64,000 nucleotides of DNA, taken from contig CAMLHZ010000008.1 of NCBI GenBank assembly GCA_946480085.1, positions 1-64,000 of the forward strand, in the 5' to 3' direction. The notes beneath the pieces were generated by a model. It worked only from the letters and a program-made list of their open reading frames with translations, did not search any database and was not told the origin of the DNA. Within the stretch, counting starts at the first letter, position 1, and each line of letters begins with the position of its first letter. Shown here one piece after another: positions 1 to 7,971 of this stretch. The position numbers were made by a program, and so were the translations under genes. This stretch comes from an uncultured Flavobacteriales bacterium (GTDB taxonomy: Bacteria > Bacteroidota > Bacteroidia > Flavobacteriales > Crocinitomicaceae).

Positions 1-283
1 AATAAACGCTGTCCATGATCATTGGATCCTGAAGATCGATCTGAACTTTGCGTTTTTGTGTCACCGCTTTTCCTTCAACATTGTCGTAGTAAGATAGTTT
101 AATCTTGTTACAGCCCGAAATCTGTTTTTTTTCAATGTCGAAAGTGACAGACAAGTCGTAATGTGCCACGTTCCACCAATTTCTGCCAGGACCGTTTCCA
201 CCTCGAAGTGAATCCTGATGGGAGAATTGCGCGAAGAGTTGTGTAATAAAAACAAGGGAAAAAATGGTCAACAGGAGTTTCAT
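1..283 (-). CDS. M1 family metallopeptidase, N-terminal part (runs off the window)
   Basis: The reading frame starts at an ATG at 283 and stays open to the left edge, giving 94 codons. The first 19 residues are a signal peptide (MKLLLTIFSLVFITQLFAQ). Then comes DSLRGGNGPGRNWWNVAHYD, the typical start of Bacteroidota M1 aminopeptidases, where a conserved Arg/Trp stretch leads into the first strand of the beta-saddle N-terminal domain, followed by LSVTFDIEKKQISGCNKI. The catalytic HExxH lies outside the window, so activity cannot be checked. The family consists of zinc aminopeptidases, and the signal peptide suggests a periplasmic or surface location. It diverges from the small gene at 431. Confidence 0.82.
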   Translation of the reverse strand, partial: MKLLLTIFSLVFITQLFAQFSHQDSLRGGNGPGRNWWNVAHYDLSVTFDIEKKQISGCNKIKLSYYDNVEGKAVTQKRKVQIDLQDPMIMDSVY

Positions 284-430
284 TGGAAAAGTTTTTTCAA
301 AGAAAGTGAAATTATTGAGCACCACGTCAATTTCGTTACAAATCCTGCTCCACAGGATTCACTCAATTTGACGTGGCGCTATGAAAAGTTGTCCAGAACA
401 ACCCAGATGTTTTTGTTACGTTCTATAATT

Positions 431-766
431 ATGAAACTGAAACTACTTTACTTCCTTTTTTTATTTGTGCCTCTGGAATCTTTTTCACAAACAGACTCCT
501 GCCTAATTTTTATTCCGAATAATATTTCAATGAATTGTAGTACGGGTGAGGATTTTTTGTTGATTCCGCAAACGAATTGTGAATATCGACATTGCCGTCT
601 TCAGGTTTTTAATCGTTGGGGGACAAGTTTACATGACTCTCAATCGGTTAAACCCATATTTGACGGAGAACAATACGATCAGGGGACTTACTACTATATA
701 TTTGAAGGTGCATTTAAGAGTGGGGAAGAGTTTTCGATGACAGGATATTTTTCGATTTTGAGATAA
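431..766 (+). CDS. Stand-alone T9SS type B (CHU_C-like) sorting domain protein
   Basis: This 111-aa protein has a signal peptide (residues 1-20, ending SFSQ). The rest resembles the gliding-motility-associated C-terminal domain: an IPN start, CRLQVFNRWG at about residue 60, a following FDGEQYDQGTYYYIFEG, and a final beta strand ending SILR. In the known family this domain is the C-terminal address tag on large exported proteins for type IX secretion. Here almost nothing precedes it, so it is either a tag-only protein or the remnant of a larger one. An in-frame extension to 218 exists but would overlap the divergent M1 gene and hide the signal peptide, so 431 was chosen. Confidence 0.7.
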   Translation: MKLKLLYFLFLFVPLESFSQTDSCLIFIPNNISMNCSTGEDFLLIPQTNCEYRHCRLQVFNRWGTSLHDSQSVKPIFDGEQYDQGTYYYIFEGAFKSGEEFSMTGYFSILR

Positions 767-792
767 TATTACCAAAAATTGGTTCTAAAGTT

Positions 793-993
793 CCCACGTC
801 AAGCTAAGTGATTCCGCTGCTAGGTGTAATCATTGTACTTAACTTATTTACCCACGTCAGGCTGAGTGATTCCGCTTGTAGGCTGAACAGTATTGTAGTT
901 GACATGTTGATGTAAAAACCGATTATATAATTTACCCACGTCAGGCTGAGTGATTCCGCTGGGAAGCGGAATAGTATCGAAGCCGATGTGGGT
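793..993. repeat. Three copies of a short palindromic intergenic repeat
   Basis: The left arm, CCCACGTCAGGCTGAGTGAT followed by TCCGCT, occurs at 793-818 (two mismatches), 851-876 and 935-960. Only the third copy keeps its right arm: ATTCCGCT (953-960), loop GGGA, AGCGGAAT (965-972), then TATCGAAG and an outer ATGTGGG that pairs with the starting CCCACGT. The complete hairpin spans about 934-993. The first two copies have decayed right arms. Starts are 58 and 84 bp apart, so the spacing is not regular. Confidence 0.75.
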
Positions 994-999
994 AAATAA

Positions 1000-1165
1000 A
1001 AAAGTGACCGAACTTTTCAGTCGGTCACCCCTTTACACGAAGCAAATTTTGTTGAGTAATTGAAATTTCTCCAGGGTTTGCTTCAATTGTTTTGCCTTTG
1101 TTCTTTCACGGTAAAGCGAATAGTGAAACAACATTAGCGGTATCTCTTAGAGCTAATAAGCTATG
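1000..1165 (-). ncRNA. Candidate structured small RNA ending in a strong terminator
   Basis: Read on the minus strand, four stem-loops follow one another. They are ATTAGC/GCTAAT (1133-1157), TTGTTTCAC paired with GTGAA..AACAA (1098-1131), GAAGCAAA/TTTGCTTC (1039-1084) and the terminator GTGACCGA/TCGGTCAC (1004-1028) with a T-rich tail. A TACTTTCG at 1169-1176 is a near match to the Bacteroidota -7 box TAnnTTTG, but no matching -33 TTG was found. The only open frame inside is short and lacks a start codon. The family is not recognised. It could instead be a long trailer of the gene at 1306-2229. Confidence 0.45.
1004..1028 (-). terminator. Intrinsic terminator
   Basis: An 8-bp perfect stem GTGACCGA/TCGGTCAC has a 9-nt loop. 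On the minus strand it is followed by TTTTTTATTT. It closes either the candidate RNA at 1000-1165 or the transcript of the minus-strand gene at 1306-2229. Confidence 0.75.
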
Positions 1166-1305
1166 GTACGAAAGTACGACAATTGCTAAATCGTTTTTTG
1201 GTAAATGAGCAAAACGCAGTATCCGTTGAAAGTTTTATTGTGCGTGCCGAATATTCTTTCGGACTTTAAAATTTCACGACGAAACCCTATTTTTGTTCGA
1301 TAAAC

Positions 1306-2229
1306 TTACTTTCCGTTAGTGATGTTATTACTTACCACTGCATCGCCGAATTTTTCAACATTTACAAGCCATGCTGCAGCATTCTTTACGTATCGTCCTG
1401 TCCCCGCGCTATCCCAGTTACAGTACAATCTGGTGAATCCACCGTCGATTATCAAACGGTGTTGCTGATCGTCCAAAATTGCAGTAACCACGTTTCCATC
1501 TGTACTCCAAATTAGTGGTGTCATCACGCTGTTTGGATCGTGAACTGTAGAAATGGTAATTCCTTCAAAAACGTTTTCCAAACCAGTTGTAATCAAGTGA
1601 TCTTTGCGCATTCCGGAAGTGGATGTTTCTGTTTTGAACGTTACGGTTTGATTTCCCATGTAGTAACCACTCATGGTTACGCCAACAAGCGCGTTTGCCA
1701 GGTAATCGGCATCAGCATGGTACGGATCGTTATCACCCCAAATGTAAATTCCTTTTCCGGATTCATAGAACTCACGAATCACTTTTACGTGTTCAGGAGT
1801 AAGCATTTGAGTTGTGGAAGAAATCAACCAAAACTGACATGCTTTGTCTAACGATTTTTTCAATTCTTCCGGACTTGGCGGTTGGTTCGAATAGCGGTAA
1901 ACAGAGAATCCTTTTTCTTTCAATGCTGCTTTCGGTTTTTCGAAATCGAAGTTTTCACCTGTGTACAATTGAAGTACAACGATTGTTTGTCCTTCAAAAG
2001 CACCATCAACTGCTAAATCGTATTGATTTCCGGAAGCATTTCCGAAACCATCTCTGTTTGAAACGGCTACTTCAACGTTTTCAATGCGCTTTTGACCCGT
2101 TTGGTCGTCTTTCACTTCTCTTGTTACTGTTTCTGTAACTGCACTTTTTGCTGCACAAGCATTGTATTGTGCGAAGCTGATGTTTGTTGATGCCCAGATT
2201 GCAAGGGCTAGAATCGTAATTTTTCTCAT
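1306..2229 (-). CDS. Secreted protein of unknown function, paralog of its neighbour (possible ThuA/GATase-like fold)
   Basis: The protein has 307 aa with a signal peptide ending ISFAQ at about residue 21, followed by YNACAAKS. It is clearly homologous over its whole length to the protein at 2372-3277. Shared motifs include YDLAVDGAF, KGIYIWGDNDPY (CN in the neighbour), RKDHLITTGL, DDQQHRLIIDGGFTRLY and WDSAGTGRYVKNAAAWL. The order (a Gly-rich strand after GKGIYIWGDND, a late WDSAGTGRYV, a final helix) suggests an alpha/beta flavodoxin or class I amidotransferase-like fold, but this is inference from pattern only. No catalytic Cys-His pair can be assigned. Location is probably periplasmic or extracellular. 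Confidence 0.8.
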   Translation of the reverse strand: MRKITILALAIWASTNISFAQYNACAAKSAVTETVTREVKDDQTGQKRIENVEVAVSNRDGFGNASGNQYDLAVDGAFEGQTIVVLQLYTGENFDFEKPKAALKEKGFSVYRYSNQPPSPEELKKSLDKACQFWLISSTTQMLTPEHVKVIREFYESGKGIYIWGDNDPYHADADYLANALVGVTMSGYYMGNQTVTFKTETSTSGMRKDHLITTGLENVFEGITISTVHDPNSVMTPLIWSTDGNVVTAILDDQQHRLIIDGGFTRLYCNWDSAGTGRYVKNAAAWLVNVEKFGDAVVSNNITNGK

Positions 2230-2243
2230 GATTTCTAGTATTA

Positions 2244-2357
2244 AATTGTTTTAATAAGCCTCTCAGATCGAGTATTCCGACACTTAGTCCTAATGTGTCA
2301 AATTGTTATAATAAGCCTGTCAGATTGAGTGTTCCGACGTTTAGTCGGAATGTATCG
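2244..2357. repeat. Imperfect 57-bp tandem duplication of a palindromic repeat
   Basis: Two 57-bp units (2244-2300 and 2301-2357) start AATTGTT.TAATAAGCCT, continue CAGATyGAGT.TTCCGAC and end GTCxxAATGTxTC. In the second unit TTCCGAC/GTCGGAA forms a perfect stem around GTTTA. The core TGAGTG..TTCCG...CGGAAT..TATCGAA is the same as in the repeats at 793-993, so both belong to one family. The pair sits between the two paralogous genes. Confidence 0.7.
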
Positions 2358-2371
2358 AAATCACAGGCGCG

Positions 2372-3277
2372 TTATTTCTTTGTTTTGAATTCGTCGCTTA
2401 CTACTTCGTCACCAAAGCGTTCGAAGTTTGCTAGCCATGCTGCTGCGTTTTTTACATATCGTCCAGTTCCTGCAGAATCCCATTTGTAATACAATCGTGT
2501 AAAGCCTCCGTCAATGATCAAGCGGTGTTGCTGGTCGTCAACAATTGCAGCAACTGTTCCACCGTCTGTACTCCACATTAAGGGTGTTGTTAATTGATTT
2601 GGATCTACGACATGTGAAATGGTGATTCCTTCGTAAAACTTGACAATTCCTGTTGAGATCAAATGGTCTTTGCGAATTCCAGTCGTTCCACCTTCAGTCA
2701 TTAATCCGATATTTTGGTCGGCGTAATAATCTCCGGTTAACGAAGCCCCGATCAGGTAATTGGCAATGAAATTCGCATCAGCATTACATGGATCGTTATC
2801 GCCCCAAATGTAAACGCCTTTTCCAGTTTCGTAGAAGTCCTTGATGAGTTTTGCGTGTTCGTCGTTTAAATAACGTGTTACCGCGGAGATTACCCAAACC
2901 TGATTCGCTTTTGCTAAAGCTTCTTTCAAATTAGCAGGATCGGGAGCTCCCATGTAAACGAAAGTTTCAAATCCTTTTTCCTTTAATGCTGCTTTTGGTC
3001 CAGAAAGATCAATCTGACATAAATCCAGAATGACAATTGTTTGTCCGTTGAATGCACCATCAACAGCGAGGTCATATTTGTTACCAGTTGCGTTTCCGAA
3101 GTTATCGACAGCTGTAACAGGAACTTCCTGCTGAATGGTAATGGTTTCACCAGTAGTGTTGTCTTTCTGTTGGATGGATTTTGTTTCTGTGACTTCACTT
3201 CTCGCTGCGCAAGCATTATATTGAGCAAAGGATAGTGAAGAAGTTAATAACGTTAAAAGAAGAATTTGAGTTTTCAT
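2372..3277 (-). CDS. Secreted protein of unknown function, second copy of the tandem pair
   Basis: The protein has 301 aa with a signal peptide MKTQILLLTLLTSSLSFAQ followed by YNACAARSEVTETKS. It is paralogous to the 307-aa protein at 1306-2229, with strong identity in KGVYIWGDNDPC, RKDHLISTGI, EGITISHV, DPNQLTTPLMWSTDGG, DDQQHRLIIDGGFTRLY and WDSAGTGRYVKNAAAWL. The most divergent part is the 40 residues after the signal peptide. The two genes are 142 bp apart on the same strand and may form one transcript. A recent tandem duplication is the simplest reading. Function is unknown; the conserved GDND and DGGF motifs are the first residues to examine. Confidence 0.8.
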   Translation of the reverse strand: MKTQILLLTLLTSSLSFAQYNACAARSEVTETKSIQQKDNTTGETITIQQEVPVTAVDNFGNATGNKYDLAVDGAFNGQTIVILDLCQIDLSGPKAALKEKGFETFVYMGAPDPANLKEALAKANQVWVISAVTRYLNDEHAKLIKDFYETGKGVYIWGDNDPCNADANFIANYLIGASLTGDYYADQNIGLMTEGGTTGIRKDHLISTGIVKFYEGITISHVVDPNQLTTPLMWSTDGGTVAAIVDDQQHRLIIDGGFTRLYYKWDSAGTGRYVKNAAAWLANFERFGDEVVSDEFKTKK

Positions 3278-3352
3278 AGGATCAATTGTTCGTTCGGAAA
3301 GGGATTACAGACCGAATGAAAAAAGGTTCACGATGACATCAAAAAATAATTG

Positions 3353-3380
3353 GTAGGGACAGGTCGCGACCTGTCTCTAC
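3353..3380 (-). terminator. Long palindrome acting as probable terminator
   Basis: The arms GTAGGGACAGGTCG and CGACCTGTCTCTAC form a nearly perfect 14-bp stem (one mismatch) just past the stop of the HPP gene at 3387. The minus-strand continuation is T-rich (CAATTATTTTTTG). A relative of this palindrome lies at 62051-62078. Confidence 0.6.
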
Positions 3381-3386
3381 TACAAA

Positions 3387-3989
3387 TTATTTTTTTCGGG
3401 GAAGACGAAATTTCGCACCTGCTTTGAAGGTTTTGGAGAAAACTCCGTGGGTTGGATAACTTCTACTTTTAGAAATGTTGTTTACGATCAACGCAACGAT
3501 AAACAGAATCAAAACTCCGGATAAAACGGGGGAGAGAACATAGAAATAACCCAATGCTTTTACTTTTTCGGTTCCAATTACGGCAATCAGTGCTGTTGCT
3601 CCACCGGGAGGATGAATGGTTTTTGTGATTTGCATGGCGACAGTTGCAAGAGCTACAGCAAGTGGTGCTGAAATCCAGATTTGGTCGGGAAGAAGCTTGT
3701 AAACCGTAACTCCAACTAAAGCAGAAATTAAATGTCCACCAATAAGATTTCTTGGTTGAGAAAATGGACTTTTCACTGCTCCATAAATCAAAACCGATGA
3801 AGCTCCGAATGAACCAATCAGAAAAATTTGTTCAATAGGAAGAAAGCTGTTTTTATTCAGAAATGCAATTGTGCCGATTCCAATAAAAGCCCCTAGAAAA
3901 GTTAGAATTTGATTCGTCCAATCGAAATGAAATTCCTTGTAGAATACATAGCGTGTTATTCGGGCTTGTCTTTTTAATTGTTTGTTCAT
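3387..3989 (-). CDS. HPP family integral membrane protein
   Basis: The protein has 200 aa. After a basic, cytoplasmic-looking N-terminus (MNKQLKRQARITRYVFYKEF) there are four or five hydrophobic segments at roughly 30-48, 57-75, 85-103, 110-125 and 150-175. The family signature TIHPPGGATALIAVIG sits at about 128-143 and is nearly perfect. HPP proteins are small membrane proteins; a cyanobacterial and plastid member has been linked to nitrite transport, but the substrate here cannot be told. The gene is transcribed away from the DUF58 gene. Confidence 0.88.
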   Translation of the reverse strand: MNKQLKRQARITRYVFYKEFHFDWTNQILTFLGAFIGIGTIAFLNKNSFLPIEQIFLIGSFGASSVLIYGAVKSPFSQPRNLIGGHLISALVGVTVYKLLPDQIWISAPLAVALATVAMQITKTIHPPGGATALIAVIGTEKVKALGYFYVLSPVLSGVLILFIVALIVNNISKSRSYPTHGVFSKTFKAGAKFRLPRKK

Positions 3990-4052
3990 CGGATTTATAC
4001 GAAGTTAACAAATCATCATGGAAGGTTTACAAGATATTCTGTAATTTCACGT

Positions 4053-4973
4053 ATGCTTCAATCTATCGACAAATCGTATTTAGCGCAGACCGGAAATCTT
4101 GAATTGCTTGCCCGACAAGTGGTGGAAGGATTTATCACAGGTTTACACAAAAGTCCGTTCCACGGATTCTCGGTTGAATTTGCCGAGCATCGTTTGTACA
4201 ACAGCGGTGAATCAACACGACACATCGATTGGAAATTGTTTGCCCGATCTGAAAAACTTTTCACCAAAAAATACGAGGAAGAAACCAATCTTCGTTGTCA
4301 GTTGGTTTTCGATGCTTCTTCATCCATGTATTACCGTGCAAAAAACGAATGGTCGAAGTTGGAATTTGCGCTTTTGGCTGGAGCTTCCATTGCCGAGTTG
4401 ATGAAAAAGCAGCGCGATGCTGTTGGAATCTCTATTTTCGATGAGAAATTGCGTTTGAATTCACCTGCAAAATCGTCACCTGCGCATCACCGTTTCATCA
4501 TTAATGAAATGGAAAAGTTGTTGGTGAATTATTCTGAAGACAAGAAAATTGGAGCGAATGCCATTCAGGCTTTACACGATATTGCAGAGCTTTGCCACAA
4601 GAGAAGTTTGATCATTGTTTTTTCTGATCTATTGGATGATCCAAGCAGAGTAGAGGAATTCATGCAGGCAATTCAGCATTTGAAGCATGCAAAACATGAG
4701 GTGATTATCTTCAATGTTGTAGATAAAAAAACAGAGTTACTTTTCGATTTGGATAACCGTCCGGTGAATTTGGTCGACATGGAAACAGGGGAGAAGATGA
4801 AGCTTCATCCTAACGAGGTGAAGAAAAATTATGCGGAAAGTGTTCAGAAATACTTTGACGACATTGCACTTCGCTGTTCACAGTACGCTGTAGATTTTAT
4901 GCCTGTTGATATTGAACAAGGACTTTCAGAAGTGCTGAGTACTTTTTTGATCAAACGTCAGAAGTTGTATTGA
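4053..4973 (+). CDS. DUF58 domain protein (VWA-like)
   Basis: The protein has 306 aa. The DUF58 core is plain: EFAEHRLYNSGESTRHIDWK (residues 43-61), then FTKKYEEETNLRCQLVFDAS with the MIDAS-like DASSSM at 88-93, and IVFSDLLDD in the second half. DUF58 proteins usually work with a MoxR-type AAA+ ATPase, whose gene is not adjacent here. This is the short, soluble form without N-terminal membrane helices. A longer frame begins at 3978 but would overlap the divergent HPP gene and adds unrelated residues, so the ATG at 4053 was chosen. Confidence 0.88.
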   Translation: MLQSIDKSYLAQTGNLELLARQVVEGFITGLHKSPFHGFSVEFAEHRLYNSGESTRHIDWKLFARSEKLFTKKYEEETNLRCQLVFDASSSMYYRAKNEWSKLEFALLAGASIAELMKKQRDAVGISIFDEKLRLNSPAKSSPAHHRFIINEMEKLLVNYSEDKKIGANAIQALHDIAELCHKRSLIIVFSDLLDDPSRVEEFMQAIQHLKHAKHEVIIFNVVDKKTELLFDLDNRPVNLVDMETGEKMKLHPNEVKKNYAESVQKYFDDIALRCSQYAVDFMPVDIEQGLSEVLSTFLIKRQKLY

Positions 4974-5014
4974 TTAGTAATTACTAATTACGAATTACTA
5001 GTAATTTGTAATTA

Positions 5015-6415
5015 TCAATGCTGGTGCGCTGTTTCTAGCAAATCCAAAATGGTTTTTACCGGACTAAAAGCTTCACTTGGTACTTCAACAAAGATCGAAT
5101 TCCAATAAGCCATACTTCCGTTCCAAAGTCCTGGTAATTCAATGAATCGAATATCTTTTCCCTGATATTTTTTGTTTACGATGAAGTATTTTTCGTTGTC
5201 ACGATAAGCTTCAAAATCAATTGCTGAGCCGTCGAAATGTTTTCCCTGACAAACCATTAAAACAGGATTGAAGTGCGTTGACTGAATCATCACACGGTAT
5301 TGGTCGCCCGACATACTGATCTGCGCTTTTTCAACAATTTGTTTTGTCGCAATACCGTTATCGTTGATCCAAAATGGTCCGCCACCTGGTTGTCCTTCAT
5401 TTCTAACCATTCCGCAAACGCGTGTTGGTCTGTTTAGCAATTTTATTTTATCTGCTTTAGCTAATTTGGAAACATGTTCCGTATCGAAAAGCTGATAATG
5501 TGCATTAAGATCATTGAATTTTTCATCAGACCAATCAGCGAGTAATTCTTTGATTTCTGATTGAATCTTGATTAGGCATCCAGCCAAAATACGATGTGTA
5601 TCAATAGATTTTTCTGAATGATTGAAGTGCTGCACATTATCGATATTTTTTACAAAGATCAAATCAGCATTTAGTTCCGAAAGATTTTCAAGCAAAGCAC
5701 CATGTCCGGCTGGTCGACGCAATTGTTCTCCATTTTCGCAAATTGCAGGAGTTCCATCTGTATTAAAAGCGAAGGCATCCGTTTCAGAATCCTGAGCGGA
5801 GAATTTAATTTCACTTTTATGTCCGGTCATTCCATACATAAAGTCGAGATGCTTCTCTATTTCTTTTTCAAAACGTTCAGTTACTGTAAAATGGAAATCG
5901 GCATGCTCATTACACACTTTTCTTCCTTGCAATACGTGCTCCTGAAATGGATTAAGGATAAATGGTCCGTATTTATGAAATGGAATTAATCCTTTCGGCA
6001 AATGGGCCAACCCCATTCCTTTATTGTTCAAAATATAAGCTACAAATTGGTCGATACTCATAGAACGATTTCTCAGTTCTGTTTGAATTTCTACCGGAAA
6101 CTGATTGAAAAACGCAAAGTCTTCAATGTGGTTCAGGAAGCGTTCTACATATCCACGATTTGTTTCATTCGGTTCAGAAATAAAATCAAATAAAAACTGA
6201 AACATTCGTGAACCTGATCCGGAAGAAGGGACAAAAAATGTTTTCTTCGAATCGTCTTTTAGGAAAATTTCCTGTAGCTCCGTTTTATCCTGTTCAGAAA
6301 GAATGACAATTCCTTCATTTGGTGTGCATGCGCGTATTAGCTGTACCTCCGGCTGATTACCATTGGTATTTGCAATAATTCGTTCTTGTTGTTCTTCAAA
6401 AGTAGTTCTATGCAT
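5015..6415 (-). CDS. DUF4301 family protein
   Basis: The protein has 466 aa and matches the Bacteroidota family DUF4301 along its length: FVPSSGSGSRMFQFLFDF near residue 63, GLAHLPKGLIPFHKY, then RRPAGHGALLENL, the block LNRPTRVCGMVRNEGQPGGG followed by PFWI, and the C-terminal ELPGLWNGSMAYWNSIFVEV. The GSGSRMF and pyrophosphorylase-like layout have led to suggestions of a nucleotidyltransferase-like fold, but the reaction is not known. The start was set at the ATG at 6415, because the 50 residues upstream (to 6565) overlap the divergent methyltransferase gene and look non-coding. Confidence 0.88.
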   Translation of the reverse strand: MHRTTFEEQQERIIANTNGNQPEVQLIRACTPNEGIVILSEQDKTELQEIFLKDDSKKTFFVPSSGSGSRMFQFLFDFISEPNETNRGYVERFLNHIEDFAFFNQFPVEIQTELRNRSMSIDQFVAYILNNKGMGLAHLPKGLIPFHKYGPFILNPFQEHVLQGRKVCNEHADFHFTVTERFEKEIEKHLDFMYGMTGHKSEIKFSAQDSETDAFAFNTDGTPAICENGEQLRRPAGHGALLENLSELNADLIFVKNIDNVQHFNHSEKSIDTHRILAGCLIKIQSEIKELLADWSDEKFNDLNAHYQLFDTEHVSKLAKADKIKLLNRPTRVCGMVRNEGQPGGGPFWINDNGIATKQIVEKAQISMSGDQYRVMIQSTHFNPVLMVCQGKHFDGSAIDFEAYRDNEKYFIVNKKYQGKDIRFIELPGLWNGSMAYWNSIFVEVPSEAFSPVKTILDLLETAHQH

Positions 6416-6450
6416 AAAGCATGTTCTTTGGTTTTTCGTTTCTTTGCAGC

Positions 6451-7251
6451 ATGACATCAAGGCCTCTGAAAAGAAATTACTTTCAGTATCTGTTAAAATC
6501 GAAAGGAAGACATGGAATTCACTCTGCCTTTGTCTTTGAGTTTGTAGACAAGTGCCTAACGACAAAGGTTGACAAAAATTTTATCCTGACACGAAAAAAA
6601 TGGATAAAAAATAGTCTGAAACAAACCGAGAAATTCAACATAATCGATTTAGGTGCAGGATCTAAAAAACTGAATAAACAGAGAAGCATTGCTGAGTTGG
6701 TCAAAACATCCTCAACAAGAGGAGTTTATGGTGATGTATTGTGGAAGATCCTTCATTTTTATAAGCCAGAACGTGTGCTGGAATTGGGAACATCCGTTGG
6801 AAGTGGTGTTATAACCATGAAAGCCGCATCCCCCGATTCACATATCACAACCGTTGAAGGCTGTGAGGAAACGTTAAGACGTGCTTACCAGCAATTTGAT
6901 CTGTGGAAATTGGATAAAGTATTCCCTGTTTGCTCGGATTTTGATGGTTTTTTGAATCGACCAAACGATGCTGTTTACAACCTTATTTTCATCGACGGAA
7001 ATCATGAGTCAACAGCTACCAAGCATTATTTGGAGCTTTTAATGAAGAATAGCGACGACAACACGTGTTTCATTTTGGATGATATTCGCTGGAACAACGA
7101 TATGTGGCAAGTCTGGAATGAATTGGTTGATGATGAACGTTTCCATTTGAGTATTGATTTAGGTCGAATGGGTTTGTTGTGGCGAAGACAACATCAGGCA
7201 AAAGAGCATTTTGTTTTACGACCGTGGATTTTCAGGTCCCGAGTCGTTTAA
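6451..7251 (+). CDS. Class I SAM-dependent methyltransferase
   Basis: The protein has 266 aa. A Rossmann methyltransferase core begins near residue 105: RVLELGTSVGSGVITM is motif I (E-x-G-x-x-x-G), HITTVEGCEETL carries the acidic residue for the ribose, and YNLIFIDGNHES resembles the DxxFIDGxH of O-methyltransferases. The N-terminal 70 residues (RNYFQYLLKSKGRHGIHSAF) are typical of a Bacteroidota subfamily whose substrate is unknown. The start at 6451 was preferred over the ATG at 6421, because TTTCTTTG (6439-6446) looks like a -7 box and lies between them. It is divergent from DUF4301 with only 35 bp between starts. Confidence 0.8.
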   Translation: MTSRPLKRNYFQYLLKSKGRHGIHSAFVFEFVDKCLTTKVDKNFILTRKKWIKNSLKQTEKFNIIDLGAGSKKLNKQRSIAELVKTSSTRGVYGDVLWKILHFYKPERVLELGTSVGSGVITMKAASPDSHITTVEGCEETLRRAYQQFDLWKLDKVFPVCSDFDGFLNRPNDAVYNLIFIDGNHESTATKHYLELLMKNSDDNTCFILDDIRWNNDMWQVWNELVDDERFHLSIDLGRMGLLWRRQHQAKEHFVLRPWIFRSRVV

Positions 7252-7254
7252 AAA

Positions 7255-7365
7255 CACATAGACAACATAGTTTAGACACATAGACACATAGTTTTTATTG
7301 TCATTTTGATTACATTATCCTGAAGACTATGTACCTATGATTTCGCTATGTGAGCTATGTGTTAA
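7255..7365. repeat. Inverted 'ACATAG/CTATGT' repeat between convergent genes
   Basis: The left side has AACACATAGACAACATAGTT and ACACATAGACACATAG; the right side has GACTATGTACCTATG and GCTATGTGAGCTATGTGTT. The two sides can pair, so the region could end transcription from both flanking genes. Confidence 0.5.
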
Positions 7366-7367
7366 AG

Positions 7368-7787
7368 CTACTTCATTTGCGCCGGACCCATAGTAATTAC
7401 ATAACGAAGAATTTGCTCTTCACCAGCCGCATCAAGAGTGTTTCCGTTTTTTCTATTTGCTTTTTGAACCATGTCAGGAACAATTTTTCTCCATTCATCT
7501 TCAGGTTCAGAAGAAGGGAGCATTAAATCATGACATAATGCGCAATTGATTTCATACAGATATTTTCCTTCGTTTATTTGATCCAAAGTATAACCTGGAA
7601 ACATACCTTGCACACGATCTACGTCCGCTTGAGTTGGCGTACCATCTACATTTGTAGGTATTGGAGCAGTGGTCGATTCTCCCGGAGATGGAATCTCTTC
7701 GATTTTTGTTTCATCATTATGTTTAAACATTCCACAAGCAGTAAGAACTGCTAAGAATAGTACAGCTAACAACGTTTTTTGAGTCAT
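7368..7787 (-). CDS. Lipoprotein c-type cytochrome (monohaem)
   Basis: The protein has 139 aa. It begins with a lipoprotein signal peptide whose lipobox is LTAC with Cys18. A Thr/Pro-rich linker (residues 30-55) leads to a haem c domain with one CALCH motif (Cys82, Cys85, His86). The late VITMGPAQMK offers a Met as axial ligand. It is therefore predicted to be a membrane-anchored, periplasm-facing electron carrier. Its partner oxidase or reductase is not in the window. The ATG at 7787 was chosen; the in-frame ATG at 7811 would put eight extra residues before a clean signal peptide. Confidence 0.8.
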   Translation of the reverse strand: MTQKTLLAVLFLAVLTACGMFKHNDETKIEEIPSPGESTTAPIPTNVDGTPTQADVDRVQGMFPGYTLDQINEGKYLYEINCALCHDLMLPSSEPEDEWRKIVPDMVQKANRKNGNTLDAAGEEQILRYVITMGPAQMK

Positions 7788-7971
7788 GATGCTTTCAATA
7801 GTTAATTTCAAATATATGAAAACGTTTAAATAGGTGGTGATTTAACGCAATTTTGGACTCAGAGGGGATATTCCCTAAATACCTGATTTTCCAAAATCCC
7901 CCAATTCAGGAAATTTGGAAAAATCCCCGGAAATTGAAACTTGAAACTTCATTAATTTCTACCTTTAAACC

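Noticed and set aside
61..255. Minus-strand open frame of 64 codons
   Set aside because: It lies in another frame of the M1 peptidase N-terminus, which has a signal peptide and family motifs.
218..430. Upstream extension of the sorting-domain gene
   Set aside because: It would overlap the divergent M1 gene and bury the signal peptide.
793..960. CRISPR-like array
   Set aside because: Only three imperfect repeats with unequal spacing (58 and 84 bp), decayed arms and no cas genes; a palindromic repeat family explains them.
1020..1100. Short minus-strand frame ending in a stop near 1024
   Set aside because: It has a stop just upstream and no start codon; at 26 codons it is not a supported gene.
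1000..1165. tmRNA or 6S RNA
   Set aside because: No tRNA-like ends or tag frame, and no long central bubble between paired arms of the 6S kind was found by eye.
6416..6565. Longer N-terminus of DUF4301
   Set aside because: It runs through the start of the divergent methyltransferase gene and adds nothing conserved.
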